A stretch of 64,000 bases of DNA from Abelmoschus esculentus (taxonomy: Eukaryota; Streptophyta; Magnoliopsida; Malvales; Malvaceae), in contig JAUCBN010000049.1 in assembly GCA_035048815.1 (NCBI GenBank), positions 3,851,501 through 3,915,500 on the forward strand, written 5' to 3'. The notes under the pieces are model-generated. The model saw only the letters and a list, made by a program, of their open reading frames with translations. It had not been told where the DNA came from and made no database searches. The position numbers and the translations under genes are program-made. Of this stretch, positions 47,361-58,529 are shown piece by piece (positions within the stretch are counted from its first letter, which is position 1; the number at the start of each line of letters is the position of its first letter).

Positions 47361-49420
47361 AACATCAATAAGCTCATCATTTCTATAGTGCACTTTATCC
47401 TAATGACATGTCATTTGTATTCGTATCTAAAGTTAGTGTCACTAAGACAATATCAATTCCAATCATGCATATTAACTTGCTGCTCATAATGCATTCATAA
47501 TATGTTCATCATGTGAACCAAAATCATGCTCAACGGCTTTATCAAAAGTAGGGTAAATAATCATAAACTATTCCCATTTCATTTTCATGCTTCCATAAGG
47601 CATGTTGTTTTTATAAACCATGTATTTCCAGCAATTAACACATGCATGCATCTTTATAAAATCCGAGTTATGCATTCTCAAAATCACTTTAAAATCACCT
47701 ATTTCAAAGCCATTATCAAATAGACGATACTTAGGAAAATGCAACAAAACCTTTGTAAACACTTATTCTTGAACTATGGAAAGTTTTCACACTATTCCAT
47801 AGTCCCCCAAGAAGAACCGAACCATTGCGAAACAATTTTAACCCGAAATCACTCACCGACAAGCAAAACGAGCCTTCATCGACGCTCCAACGGCAACGCC
47901 AATGCACCAGCCACTTATGCGACTTCTTGCACTTCCTCTACAACATTAAAACAGAGCATATACACATCAAAACATGCTCAGCACAGCAGCCACATCGAGC
48001 CTCGATAAATCTACCGAAAACTAAGCTGAAAAAACCGAAAACTAAGCCGAAAACATCTGAAATAACTCCAGCCCCTAACCTATCGAATCTAACACATAAA
48101 CCACCTCAAATATGAACTAAAAACACTCTCAAACCATCCTTATACCTCCCAGCAAAAGCAGATCACCTAAAACAGCCCATAAAACAATCGAAAACCACCT
48201 TAAATCAACACCGATTCAATTATTCTGGGATTAATTTGGTGTCAAACCATTACAAGACTCAATCAATCATTTTAATTATCATAATATCATAAAGAAATCT
48301 TGAATTAGATCTAACCTAATTTCTTGAAAATTCCAAAAAAACATCAAAATCTTGAATTAAAACATGAAATCAATGTAAGATTAATGATTTGTAAGCCAAA
48401 TACTTGGGAATATCAAATAAAGAACCTTAGAAATGAAGAAAAATCAGAATTTACCTTTGAGATGCATCCACAAAAAAATAATGTGAATTCTTCTCTTGAT
48501 TTCCTTGAAATTGGATGATGATTTTGCAAAATTAATGGATAGATTTTGAAGAGGAAGAAGTGATGAATTAAATGAGATAAATCTTGATGAAAATGGATAA
48601 GAATTCAGCCATCAATTTGAGAAAACAAGGAGAGAAAATGGAGAAAAATTTTTGAGAGAAAAGATGAGAAAATTTGAAAGAAAATGGAAAATGAAATAAC
48701 CACCAATTAAAACTAATTTTTGGTGAATTAATGTCTATTTAAAGAAATTTGTAATAATGGTCATCTAAGGATTCTAAGCTTTGGCTTACTTCTCAATTTA
48801 GTCACAAAAATCCAATTTTCTGAAACTTACAAATTAAACCCCTAAACTTTTCCAAAATTTACAATTTAGTCACTAGTATAAAATTAAGCTTAATTAAATC
48901 AATTAAGGCTCAAATAATATTCCTTTAACTTTAAAATACCATTTTAACATTTTTAAAACCTTTCCACAAATTTATTACTTGTCTGATTAAAATATTGTTA
49001 TTTTAATTTTCCCAGAATAACGAACCTAAGAAATCTGATTTGATCCGAATCGAACCTCCCTAACCATCCCTCAAACTACTAGACCCAAAACCTGGATGTT
49101 ACAAGAAAAGTAAGAAACCCTACATGAATCCCTTGGGCAGCAAAAAGACAAAAAGGAGAGACCTTTTTTTAATTGTTTATTTTAAATTTCAAAAAAGCTT
49201 CCCTCTCTCCTCTTTAATTGTCTGCACCCCCACTAAACCCCCACCACTCGTTTTCTTCCTCCTCCCCACAAATAAAATTAAAGCTTTCACCTTGATTTCT
49301 TTTTTCTTTCACCCCTATCATCTTCTTTAACTTTCCCACCTCCATAATCGAAAAGCTTCTTCCCCACCATTACCAAAGCTTCAACCTTTCCTACTTTTTG
49401 TCCTCTCTTCCAACCTAAAA

Positions 49421-50980
49421 ATAGTACGAACAAGACCCCCAGGATCCGCACCACAACCACTTGCCATTTTTGTTGATGATGCGGCGGAAGAGAGGTTTAA
49501 ATCTCTCAAAAACAGAAAAGTTTTCTTTAAGCTTGGATTCGACTTCTCCGACGAGTTTGGATCTGAGGTAAAGGATGTGGTTATGCACCACCATTGGGAG
49601 CAGTTCGTTTCCCACCCAGGCTCTGTCAACGCCACTTTGGTGCGCGAGTTTTATGCAAATATTCACAGCCCTATCCAGAAAGTTGTTTATGTCTGGAGCA
49701 AGAGTATCCACTTCACCAACACAACCATTAACCGCTTCTTTAAAATTCCACAAGGAGTGAATAGGCACGCAAAGAAAGAAGATGAAGCGGACTATGAGAC
49801 CTATCAAGGCGTGAAGGAAGATCTTTGTTTACCCGAGACAGAATGGAACGGCCAACAAGCCTCGAGAAGGAAGATGAACCGTGAGCGTTTGCTTCCATAC
49901 GCCCAGTTATGGAACCATTTCATGAGATACAAGCTGATGCCCACTTCACATCACACCACAGTGAGTCTACCTCGACTGATGCTTTTACATTCCATTATAT
50001 TTGGTTACCCCATGGACATAGGCCGAATTATTGTTCAAGAAACTCATGCTTGCTTAAACCGCTCCAAGAGCCCCCTCATGTTTCCCAACTTGATTATTTC
50101 CTTGTGCTGGAAGAAGGATGTTCTGGAGGATGATTTTGATGAAATATTAGAAGGTATGAAAGGTTTGTTTGTTGCTAAAGTGACTGCATTAATAGGCAAC
50201 ACTGAAGAGCAGCTGGAGGCATCACATGCTGTCGCTGCAAGAGGAAAAGGCCCATCTTAGAAAGATGATGTACTAGAGCTCTCTCAAAATGCCATGACAA
50301 AAATAGATGACTTGTCCAGAGACTTGAAGTAATTTTTTAGCTATACTAAGGAAAGAGACGAGGTCATCCAAGCCTATCTGGCAGAGCTTCTACCTCCCCT
50401 GAATCAGGAGTTCTCTACGTTTTTGGCATCTATCTTGCCTATTGCACTAAAAAATGCCTCGACATTTCCAGAAGACCCACCTCCAACTAGGCAGGCGCCA
50501 CCTGATCTGAATGAAGCACCATCCCCAACTGATCAAGTTGAGGAGGTATGGCCCATGGAACCAGAACCAGAGGAGCACGATCCAGAGACCCAGGCACTTG
50601 AACAAGAACAAGATCCTGAAAATGCCACAACATTTTCAAAGGAATAAGCATAGTCACTAGCTCAACCAGACTCACCTGCTAAACAAGGACAAGAAGCCGG
50701 GTCTATTTATTCTCTATTTGAAGATCCGCCCGCCAAGCCAACACAACCAGAAGAACCATAACCTGCAACCCCGAACGAGGAATCACCTTTGCCCTCTCCC
50801 AAGAGGAAGAAATCTAAACGTTGTCTTACGATGTCGGCCGGGAGACAATCAACCCCACCACCAGGTGCTGAAAAATCAAGATCACGGGGAACAGATGATG
50901 AGTCTGATCCTGAAGTCAGTGTACCCCCGTCGAAAAGAAGAGCCTCGCGCCGAATTGCCACCGCAACACCACCAGCTTAG
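49421..50980 (+). pseudogene. E9 ORF2
   Basis: Near full-length extra ORF, one phase for about 520 codons, close to the 511 of E2. The expected start codon is now ATA (49421); the phase is open from there through LAIFVDDAAEERFKSL. Domain motifs: VMHHHWEQFVSHPGSVNATL, TNTTINRFFKIP, LWNHFMRYKLMPTSHHTT, LMFPNLIISLC. The rest is acidic and Pro/Gln-rich (EEVWPMEPEPEEHDPE) and ends in a Lys/Arg-rich tail (PSPKRKKSKR, PSKRRASRR). In-frame stops at 50258, 50330, 50645, 50651 and 50759 are all TAG or TAA that fit former CAG/CAA or Glu codons; no frameshift is seen. Function unknown; the basic tail would suit a nuclear or nucleic-acid-binding protein. Confidence 0.8.
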
Positions 50981-51035
50981 CCAAGGTACATTGCATTTTG
51001 TTGCATTGCATAGCATTTAATTTAGTTTTTTAGTT

Positions 51036-51072
51036 GCATTGAGGACAATGCGTAACTCAAGTTTGGGGGAGG
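51036..51072 (+). other. E9 hairpin and PPT-like site
   Basis: A perfect dyad GCATTG-AGGA-CAATGC (51036-51051) is followed by AAGTTTGGGGGAGG (51059-51072), 56 bp after the ORF2 end. It is the counterpart of the internal sites in E0 and E2. Confidence 0.75.
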
Positions 51073-51765
51073 TGTCGTTCTCTACTCCATTTTCATTTGC
51101 ATGATAGTAGTAGTTGTAGAATTATGCCATGACAATTTTGCAAGTTTTAGGATAAGTTTATAGGATTATAGTTAGTGACGCCCGATGATGATATTCTTTA
51201 TATGGCCAATGCTTAGATTAAATATGCATGACTTGAGATTTCAATAGATCCTGCTTTAGGACTTGGTGAGTTGTGTTTAATTTTTTTTTGTTACACGAGT
51301 GTATGTTCTCCATGCTTAGGGAAGTTAGAAAATTTTTATAGAATGAAAACTTGAATAGCCCTGCATGTTTTAATGAATTTACTTGTTAATAAATAACCCC
51401 TATTAGTTAGTATAAAAGTTGTGAATAAATTCCTGGACATATCTATAGAGGGATACTCCGCTATGCCATGGCATAACCATGCGCATATGAGTTACTAAAA
51501 GAGGAACAGGGTGACGCTACACTTTTAACTTGCCGTGGCATTGCCTGGATACTGTGTTTTAATAAATGACAGCTATGGCATTAGTAGAACGTAGTGTGAC
51601 AGGCTAGCTCCCCTCGTGGAAGTTTGTTGGCTTTGTGTAAATATATATATATATATGTATGTATATGGGGAGTATTAAATGGTGATTTAATAGAAAGAAC
51701 ATGCTTTGCTAGAATAGTGAACATTCCTTAAAATTTTTCTAAGTTAACTAAGCATAGATTAGATC
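51073..51765 (+). other. E9 3' untranslated region
   Basis: About 690 bp without a gene. It contains a TA run (51640-51656) at the place where E0 also has one, and palindromes TGCCATGGCA (51474) and TGCCGTGGCA (51531). Confidence 0.6.
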
Positions 51766-51858
51766 CCTGCCTTCCCTTTACTTGGTAATCTTCATGGTAT
51801 TCATACACTTGCTCCTTGCGGCAAAGAGCAATGATTAAGTAGGGAAAGACAAGGGGGT
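51766..51858 (-). pseudogene. ORF2 fragment next to LTR3
   Basis: 31 codons of ORF2 on the minus strand (PLVFPYLI...LCRKEQVYE), nearly identical to E0 17886-17978 and ending at the same base against LTR3. The left neighbour is E9, not the rest of the ORF2. The run AAAGACAAGGGGG beside the LTR looks like a PPT but is coding sequence read in reverse. Confidence 0.7.
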
Positions 51859-52300
51859 TGATGACTCCACAAAAAGGCTATATTTTAAGCCTTTTTACTT
51901 AAGTTATTTATTGTCCTTAAGTTTATATATGCTCATTTAGATGCATTTAGGCTGATATCATTATATATAGTTTCGTAGTTATGCCTTGGCAATTTTGTGT
52001 GGTAATAGGTGCTATTTCACGAGAAAGGTAGTTCTTTTGAGTTGTGTTGCGCAGGTAAAGCAAAAATGAAAGTTGAGGATATTTGCCATGGCATTCGCAT
52101 AAGGATAGTGATGGGAAAATGCCGTGGCAAATCTGGAGGACTCCTATGCTGAGCTAAACGACAAGAAGATATTTTGATAAGAGTGTCAGCTGGTGCCATT
52201 ACAGCCTGGACACAGCCACTATAGTTGGGGACCACAACCAATATCGCAAGACCACGAGCCACCTTAGTAGGGGACCACTGTCACCACTACCATTTCTTTA
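51859..52300 (+). repeat. LTR3 fragment b (Athila-like LTR)
   Basis: TGATGACTCCACAAAAAGG and about 440 bp more; the right boundary with E7 integrase lies within about 52287-52303 and is not sharp. It is longer than copy a (17979-18240). It contains TGCCATGGCA (52084) and TGCCGTGGCA (52120). Apparent open frames on the minus strand here are chance. Confidence 0.55.
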
Positions 52301-53215
52301 GAAACATGTTTTCTCCAACTAGCTTAAAATCCAAATTGAGCTTTTTGATGGCCCAATAAGCTTTGTGCTCGAGCTCCACAGGGAGATGACATGCTTTCCC
52401 ATAAACCAACTTGAATGGGGACATCCCTAAAGGAGTCTTGTAAGCTTTCCTAGACGCCCACAAAGCTTCTTCTAGCTTCGGAGACCAGTCTTTCCTTTTA
52501 GTATTGTCTGTCTTCTTTAAGATTTGTTTGATTTCTCTATTAAAGATTTTAGATTGGCCATTTGTCTGTGGGTGATATGCTATAACAATTTTGTGCCTAA
52601 CTCCATAATGTTGCAATGCTTTAGCAATGAGCTTGTTGTCGAAATGGGAGCCTTCATCACCGATTATGGCTCTGGGGACTCCAAATCTGGTGAAAATGTT
52701 CTTGTGCAAGAACTTTAGGACTGTCTTTGAATCATTTCGGGGTGTAGCAACTGCTTCAACCCATTTGCTTACATAGTCTACTGCTAACAAGATGTATGAG
52801 TCACCAGAAGATGATGGAAAAGGTCCCATAAAATCAATTCCCCAAACATCGAAAAGCTCGATCTCAAGAATATTTTGCAACGACATTTCATTCCTCCTCC
52901 AGATGTTACCGGTTCTTTGGCATCTATCACATGCCTTGTAAAATGCTTAAGCATCCTTGAAGAGTGAGGACCAGTAGAATCCAGATTGAAGGACCTTTGC
53001 AGCAGTCCTTGATCCACCAAAGTGCCCACCACACGATGCTGCATGGCAATGGAACAGAATATCTTTTTGCTCTTCTTTTGGCACACATCGTCGAAGCAAT
53101 TAGTCAGCACATTGCTTAAATAGATATGGCTCATCCCAATAGAAAAATTTTGCAGCATGCTTGAATTTCTTTCGACCATGGCTAGATAAATCAGGAGGCA
53201 AAATACCACTAACAA
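52287..53215 (-). pseudogene. E7 integrase (Athila-like)
   Basis: Inserts element DNA. The zinc-binding N-terminus (HCHAASCGGHFG, CDRCQRTGN) is at about 53050-52910. Core: GIDFMGPFPSSSGDSY (52840), AIIGDEGSHFDNK (52660), then HPQTNGQSKIFNREIK (about 52550), where the third catalytic residue, Glu in the family (QAE or SE), is Lys. The C-terminal part runs through SPFKLVYGKACHLPVELEHK to LDFKLVGENMF, where LTR3 cuts it. There is a TAA near 52950 and a frame change near 52880. The copy is dead by both sequence and truncation. Confidence 0.9.
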
Positions 53216-54442
53216 GAAAATTAACTATATCTGCATACCAAGGTAATGCTGTAGTATATAAAATTTTCTTCGATCTCAAAATCTTCTCCTAAATTTTCTG
53301 GATTTTCTATCCTAGATAAATGGTCTGCAACTTGAGTTTCAGTTACTTTTCTATCCTTTATTTCTATATCAAATTCATGTAGCAAAAGTATCCACCTAAT
53401 AAGTCTAGACTTAGCATCTTTCTTAGTCACTAGGTGTTTGATGGCAGAATGATCTATGTGCACTATCACCCTAGCTCCTATAAGATATGCCCTAAACTTA
53501 TCAAAGGCAAATACTACAACAAATAACTCTTTCTTAGTGGTAGTGTAATTAATTTGAGCATCATTAAGAGTTCTACTTGCATAGTAAATAACATGAAAAA
53601 ATCATACCTCTTCTCTAACCTAGTGTTGCGCCCACTGCGTAGTCACTTGCGTCGCACATCAACTCGAATGGCTCAGTCCAATCGGGTGGTATTACTATTG
53701 GAGTTTAGGTAAGTCTCTTCTTGAATTATTTAAAAGTGTTGTGGCATTTTTCATCAAAGATAAAGGTTGATTTTGCTGTAGCAAATTGTAGAGCGGTTTA
53801 GAAATCTTCGAGAAGTCTTTGATGAATCTCCTGTAGAAGCCAGCATGTCCCAAAAAGCTTCTAATTCTCTTCACAGTTTTTAGAGGTGGTAGCTTCTCTA
53901 TCAACTCAACTTTTGCTTTGTTAACTTCAATTCATTTGCTTGAAATTTTGTGCCCCAAAACCGTACCTTCAGTCACCATAAAATAACACTTCTCCCAATT
54001 TAGTACAAGGTCGGCTTCTTCACACCGTTTTAGTACTTTGTCCAGGTTGCCTAAGCATTTTTCAAATGTTTCTCCAGACACAGAAAAATCGTCCATAAAT
54101 ACCTCCAAAAATTCTTCAACCATGTCTGAAAAAATTGCTAATATGCAGCGTTGAAAAGTTGTTGAAGCATTACATAACCCAAATAAAATTCTTCGAAAAG
54201 TATAAGTCCTATATAGACAGGTGAAGGTTGTCTTCTCTTGGTCCTCTAGTGCTATAGCAATTTGGTTGTACCCAGAATAGCCATCGAGGAAGCAATAATA
54301 AGCCTTTGTTGCCAATCGTTCCAACATTTGATTGATAAAAGGGAGGGGAAATGGTCCTTCTTTGTTGCCTTATTCAGCTTCCTATAGTCCACACAGATGC
54401 GCTAGCCTGTGACTGTCCTTGTCGGGAGCAAGTCATTGTCCT
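53216..54442 (-). pseudogene. E7 reverse transcriptase and RNase H (Athila-like)
   Basis: From the LTR boundary at 54442: LLPTRTVTG (stop at the next codon, where Trp is expected), ICVDYRKLNKATKKDHFPLP, FLDGYSGYNQIAI, FMDDFSVSGETF (catalytic, about 54095), NWEKCYFMV, SFLGHAGFYRRFIKDFS, then RNase H with HIDHSAIKHLVTKKDAKSRL and TQVADHLSRIE (about 53290). Stops and frameshifts occur near 53930, 53690, 53600 and 53470. E5 interrupts it inside RT; its gag and 5' LTR, if present, lie beyond the window. Confidence 0.9.
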
Positions 54443-55811
54443 TGATAAGTCCTCAAAAGACTATCACTTTTATATCTTTCATGGACAATAATTACTTAAT
54501 CTACACCTATTTGGACTAATGCATAAGCCTAATGAGTGATATATGGATGTTTTACCTTCATGACAAATAAGGATGAAATTTATAGAAAATATAAGTTTTA
54601 ATGCATATTTGTGCATTTGCAGGTAAACTCGGACCCTGATCGAACCAGCCACAGATGGGAGCTTATACTAATGGAAGGTAAGCAGACTCAAAGTCAGACC
54701 TCCGCTGGGGCAGCAGATGCATCCTGCCGAGGCGGGGAATTTCTTAAGACCAAAAGTCAAAGTGGTGATCGATTTGAAGAGCATAAAAAGCTGGATTTTT
54801 CTAGACACTTTGCAGAGCAATTGGAGTTCGAGAAGACGGTGTAAAGATGGAAAGAACCAAATTAAAAGATTTACCTTTTCAAGGAAGAAAACGTCCAAAT
54901 CAACTAAACTTCTCCTCCAAGGATGATGTTGCCCTAGTTTTAGTCTATATAACGGATGTGCCATCCAAGGGACAGGGGAGGAGAGTTCACAATAGACTTT
55001 AGAGTTTTCTTTGTTTTTCATTATGTTCTGAATTCTCTTAGGGTTTAGGTGAAAGTTGTCGAGTATTTGTGAGAGGATATTGATTTTATTTTCTTGTTTC
55101 ATGCAATAAAATATTAAGTTTTGCTTATTCTTTGCCATTCATTGTTCTTGCATTCAAGCTCGGGAGAGAAGTTTGTGAGAGATCTATTTATCTAGCATAG
55201 GGAGAGTTAGATCACGAAAGGAATAAGTACGGTATTTTTCTAGCTGGAAAATACTAACTTAGCCTAGGGATAAGTTAGAGTTTCAGCGACTAAAAGAAGT
55301 GTGAGATTGGTCAGTGGTTATAGTTGATTCACGCCGTGAGGTATCATTAAGGACTAGTCATCAACAGTACTTCGACTTAGGGATAAGAGGGGTCATTCAA
55401 GGACACTTTGCCGAACCTTGATTAAGTCCACCCAAGAGCAAGGGATTGTCGTGGAAGACGTACCCTTCACTGTCGAGGCAGTAGAACTACAGTACTGCCG
55501 AGGCAGTGTAGTGTAGTTGCATTGAATAGAAACAAGTCAATTGAATCCACAATACGACATAACTGGATCCTGCCCATTCTCTCAATCTGATTTTATTCTC
55601 TATTTTATTTTTATTTTTCAAGTTGTTTACATTCAATTCAGGATAACCAATTTAATCTGTGTTTTTACTTTATTTCTTTTATAGAGCGAGAAGAGCAAAG
55701 GAAACAAATTAAGTATACTAATCCCTGTGGAGACGATACTCGATATTTATCACTCTATTACTTGCGACGTGTTCACTTGCACAAATTGCGCAACCCTTTT
55801 TACATGCAAAA
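54443..55811 (+). repeat. E5 5' LTR
   Basis: 1369 bp, TGATAAGTCCTCAAAAG to about ACATGCAAAA (the expected CA end is mutated). TATA box CTATATAAC at 54944-54952; AATGCAATAAAA near 55102. It is diverged from the E2 and E6 LTRs but collinear. TGCCGAGGCA at 55496. Confidence 0.85.
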
Positions 55812-55817
55812 AGTTTT

Positions 55818-55833
55818 TGGCCCGTTGCCTGGG
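55818..55833 (+). other. E5 primer binding site, decayed
   Basis: TGGCCCGTTGCCTGGG against TGGCGCCGTTGCCGGGG in E6: one substitution-like change, one lost base and one G to T. Confidence 0.8.
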
Positions 55834-55909
55834 ATTCGCAACTAAATTTCGTTATCTTTATTTTCTCGCATCTTAAGTTAGTTTATTTAACTTCGGTTTT
55901 TACTGGTGT

Positions 55910-58529
55910 ATGACCAGGGCCAACCCAAGTCATCCTGTGTACGAGCTAGATCCAGAGATTGAATGCACACAGCAAAGGTTGAGAAGACAAATCCGAGCAG
56001 TTATGGCAAATATTCCAATAGAACAAAACTTACCCGCTGGCAATGGAGGACTTCCGCCGCCACCATTGCCATGGCAGCTTACAGTTAGGGATTTCCTGGT
56101 AGAGGATTTGAACGGGTTAAATCCAGGAGTTGTTACACTAGAAATCGAAGCAACCCACTTTGAGCTAAAACCTGTCATGTTTAATATGCTCAATACCATT
56201 GGATAGTTTGGTGGGTTAGTAACTGAAGATGCCAGGCAACACCTCAAATTGTTCATGGAAATATGTAATTCTTTCAAAAGCCAAGGAGTCCATGAAGATG
56301 TTTTGAGATTGAAACTGTTTCCCTATTCACTGAGGGATAGGGCAAAGACTTGGTTAAATAGCATTCCAGCAGGATCCATAGGTTCTTGTAGTGAACTATG
56401 TCGTGATTTCATTACACGTTTCAATCCTACTAATCTATATGATCGTATACGTAATGAAATTACTTCTTTTCGGCAGGTAGATGATGAACCGATGTATGAG
56501 GCATGGGAGCGATATAGGGAGCTATTACACAAGTGTCCTTTGCATGGATTTCCACTGTGGACACAAGTAACTATGTTTTACAATGCAACCAATGCCCCAA
56601 CAAGGATGATGTTAGACGCCTCTGCCAATGGGACACTCCTTGACAAACCACTAGAGGAAGCTATAGAAATTCTGAACAAACTTGCAAAGAATGACTTCCA
56701 ATTCCCTACATTTAGGCGAGGAGGAGTGAGACGCCAGCCCACAGTAAATGAGTCAGAAACATCCAATTTTGTGACAGCACAATTGGCCGCTCTTACTAAG
56801 ATGGTTCAGAATATGCAAATGCAAAATAATACCCATGAGGTTAAGATAATAGATTCTTCTTGTAATTTATGTGGAGATAACCATAGTTCTTCTGAGTGCA
56901 TGCAGAATCAAGAATCTAGCCTGTATGTGAAAAATTATGACCGGAACAACAACATGATGTCTAATACATATAATCCGGCATGGAAAAAGACATCCAAATT
57001 TCTCATGGAGTAATCCTAATAATGCTCTGAATCCGCCACAGTAGCAAGGACAACAACCACTGCTGCAGTAGCAGGTGTCTCAACAACAGCCTACAAGTTC
57101 ATTAGAAAATTCTCTTAAGGCCTTCTTGATGAAAATAGAATCATACATGGCTGAGAATAGTAACTTCATTAAGAGAGCTGATGCTTTCATGAACAGAACT
57201 GAGATGAGGTTGCAAAACCAAGAGGCAGCCATTAAAGCACTGGATACTTAAGTTGGGCAGTTTGCTCAAAATATGACCACTAGACCACAAGGAGGATTAC
57301 CCAGCAATAATGAAGTTGCAAGGGGAATGGGCCATGAGCAATGTAAGACAATCACTACTAGAAGTGGCTTACAACTTAAAGAAATAACAGGCAGATCGAC
57401 AGACAAAGTCCCACTAGTGGAACAAGAAGAACCAAAAAAAACGGATTTAGATGCTGAACTAAGTGAACCTGCCTCGGTAGAGAAGTCGACAATTCCATGC
57501 TCAGCAGTTGAAGCAGCAGACATACCAGTTGTACCAGGCATTAAAATCCAAACTAATGAAACAATAGAGGAAATGCAACCCCCACCATCTTTACCATAGA
57601 GGTTGAAAAGGCAGAAACATGAGTATCAATTCAAAAAGTTCTGAGACATCCTAAAGCAAGTCCATATTAATTTTCCATTAGTTGAGACAATAGAACAAAT
57701 TCCAAACTATGTTAAATTCTTAAAAGATATTGTGTCTAAAAGAACAAGGCTTGGTGAGTTTGAAACCATTTCCGCAACTGAAGGATGTATGGCCATGCTT
57801 CATAATCGCATGCCTCCTAAATTGAAGGATCCTGGATGTTTCACTATACCATGTGCAATTGGAAATTACTATGAAGGAAAGGCCCTATGTGATCTTGTAG
57901 CAATCATAAACTTGATGCCTAAATCAGTTTTCAAAAAGCTTGGAATAAGAAGAGCAAAACCTACAACTATGATGCTCCAATTGGTAGATAGATCATATGT
58001 GCATCCCGAAGGAAAGATCGACGACATATTGGTGAGGGTGGATAAATTTATTTTTCCAGCTGACTTTCCTATTCTTGATTGTGAAGCAGATGACAATGCA
58101 CCGATCATCCTGGGGAGACCTTTTCTAGCTACTGGACGCACTCTTATCGATGTGGAAAAAAGAGAATTGACAATGAGGGTTAACGACCAACAAGTCAAAC
58201 TCAATGTTTTCCAAATTTGGAAAAGACATGATGATCCAGAGGAATGCCAGATGATCTGCACCACAGATGCAGATAACGCAATACCTTGTCTTAGCAACCA
58301 CTGCCTTGGCAGCAGCCTCGACAATATACCACAACACTGCCTTGGCAGTACAGATGAGGACTGTTACAATAGAGTCTTGGACAGTTTGCCCAAAGATGAT
58401 GTAGTTGAAACACAAGAGGTAGAGGAGATCAACTGGACAACACACCTTCCAGGTAAGTACTTCGAACCTCTGAATTACCCAAGTAAGGATAAAAACCTTC
58501 AGGTGAGAAACCAATGGTTATTGAATTAA
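55910..58529 (+). pseudogene. E5 gag-protease
   Basis: ATG at 55910 (MTRANPSHPVYELDPEIE). Gag phase is open to a TAG at 56204 and again to 57013: LNGLNPGVV, DRAKTWLNSIPAGS, SELCRDFITRFNP, zinc knuckle CNLCGDNHSSSEC (about 56860-56900). Near 57000 the phase changes; MGHEQCKTITTRSG and the protease follow, with stops near 57597. The protease active site reads LCDLVAIINLMP (57888) where relatives have DLGASINLMP, so the catalytic Gly/Ser neighbours are lost. The later block IILGRPFLATGR is intact. It ends near 58529, after which the phase changes again into RT. Confidence 0.88.

Larger units (their letters stand above)
42647..49103 (-). mobile_element. E4: Tekay/Del-like element, 5' half
   Basis: 5' LTR (45710-49103), tRNA-Met primer site, gag, protease, RT and part of RNase H, cut by E3 at 42647. 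The integrase, chromodomain, PPT and 3' LTR are not in the window. It is the only copy here with a readable Tekay-type RT. E8, which carries a 3' LTR and lies on the other side of the rearrangement, has a different LTR subfamily, so the two are not halves of one element. Confidence 0.88.
45710..49103 (-). repeat. E4 5' LTR
   Basis: 3394 bp, TGTAACATCCAGG to GAGGGGTTACA on the minus strand. Palindrome array at 46276-46479 and tandem 50-bp units at 47170-47360. It is a separate lineage from E1/S1 by sequence but of the same TATCGATA type. To its right is E9, which it truncates. No gene is supported within it. Confidence 0.9.
49104..51765 (+). mobile_element. E9: 3' part of an Athila-like element
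   Basis: Left end cut by the E4 LTR, right end broken at 51765 about where the last 200 bp, the PPT and the 3' LTR should follow (by comparison with E0, whose text ...AAGCATAGTCTAGAT near 16495 matches ...AAGCATAGATTAGAT here). It holds a pyrimidine-rich leader (49104-49420), ORF2, a hairpin with PPT-like site, and an untranslated end. Gag and pol are not present in this fragment. Confidence 0.7.

Noticed and set aside
18241..49103. E8 (3' LTR) and E4 (5' LTR) as the two halves of one Tekay element
   Set aside because: The LTRs differ in length (3803 against 3394 bp), palindrome core and overall sequence far more than the two LTRs of E1; flanks AAAAT and AGAAA do not match.
49381..49807. Minus-strand open frames opposite E9 ORF2
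   Set aside because: Shadows of the plus-strand ORF2, without family motifs.
54611..55138. Open frames on both strands in the E5 LTR
   Set aside because: They span the U3, TATA box and R region and are not kept in the E6 LTR.
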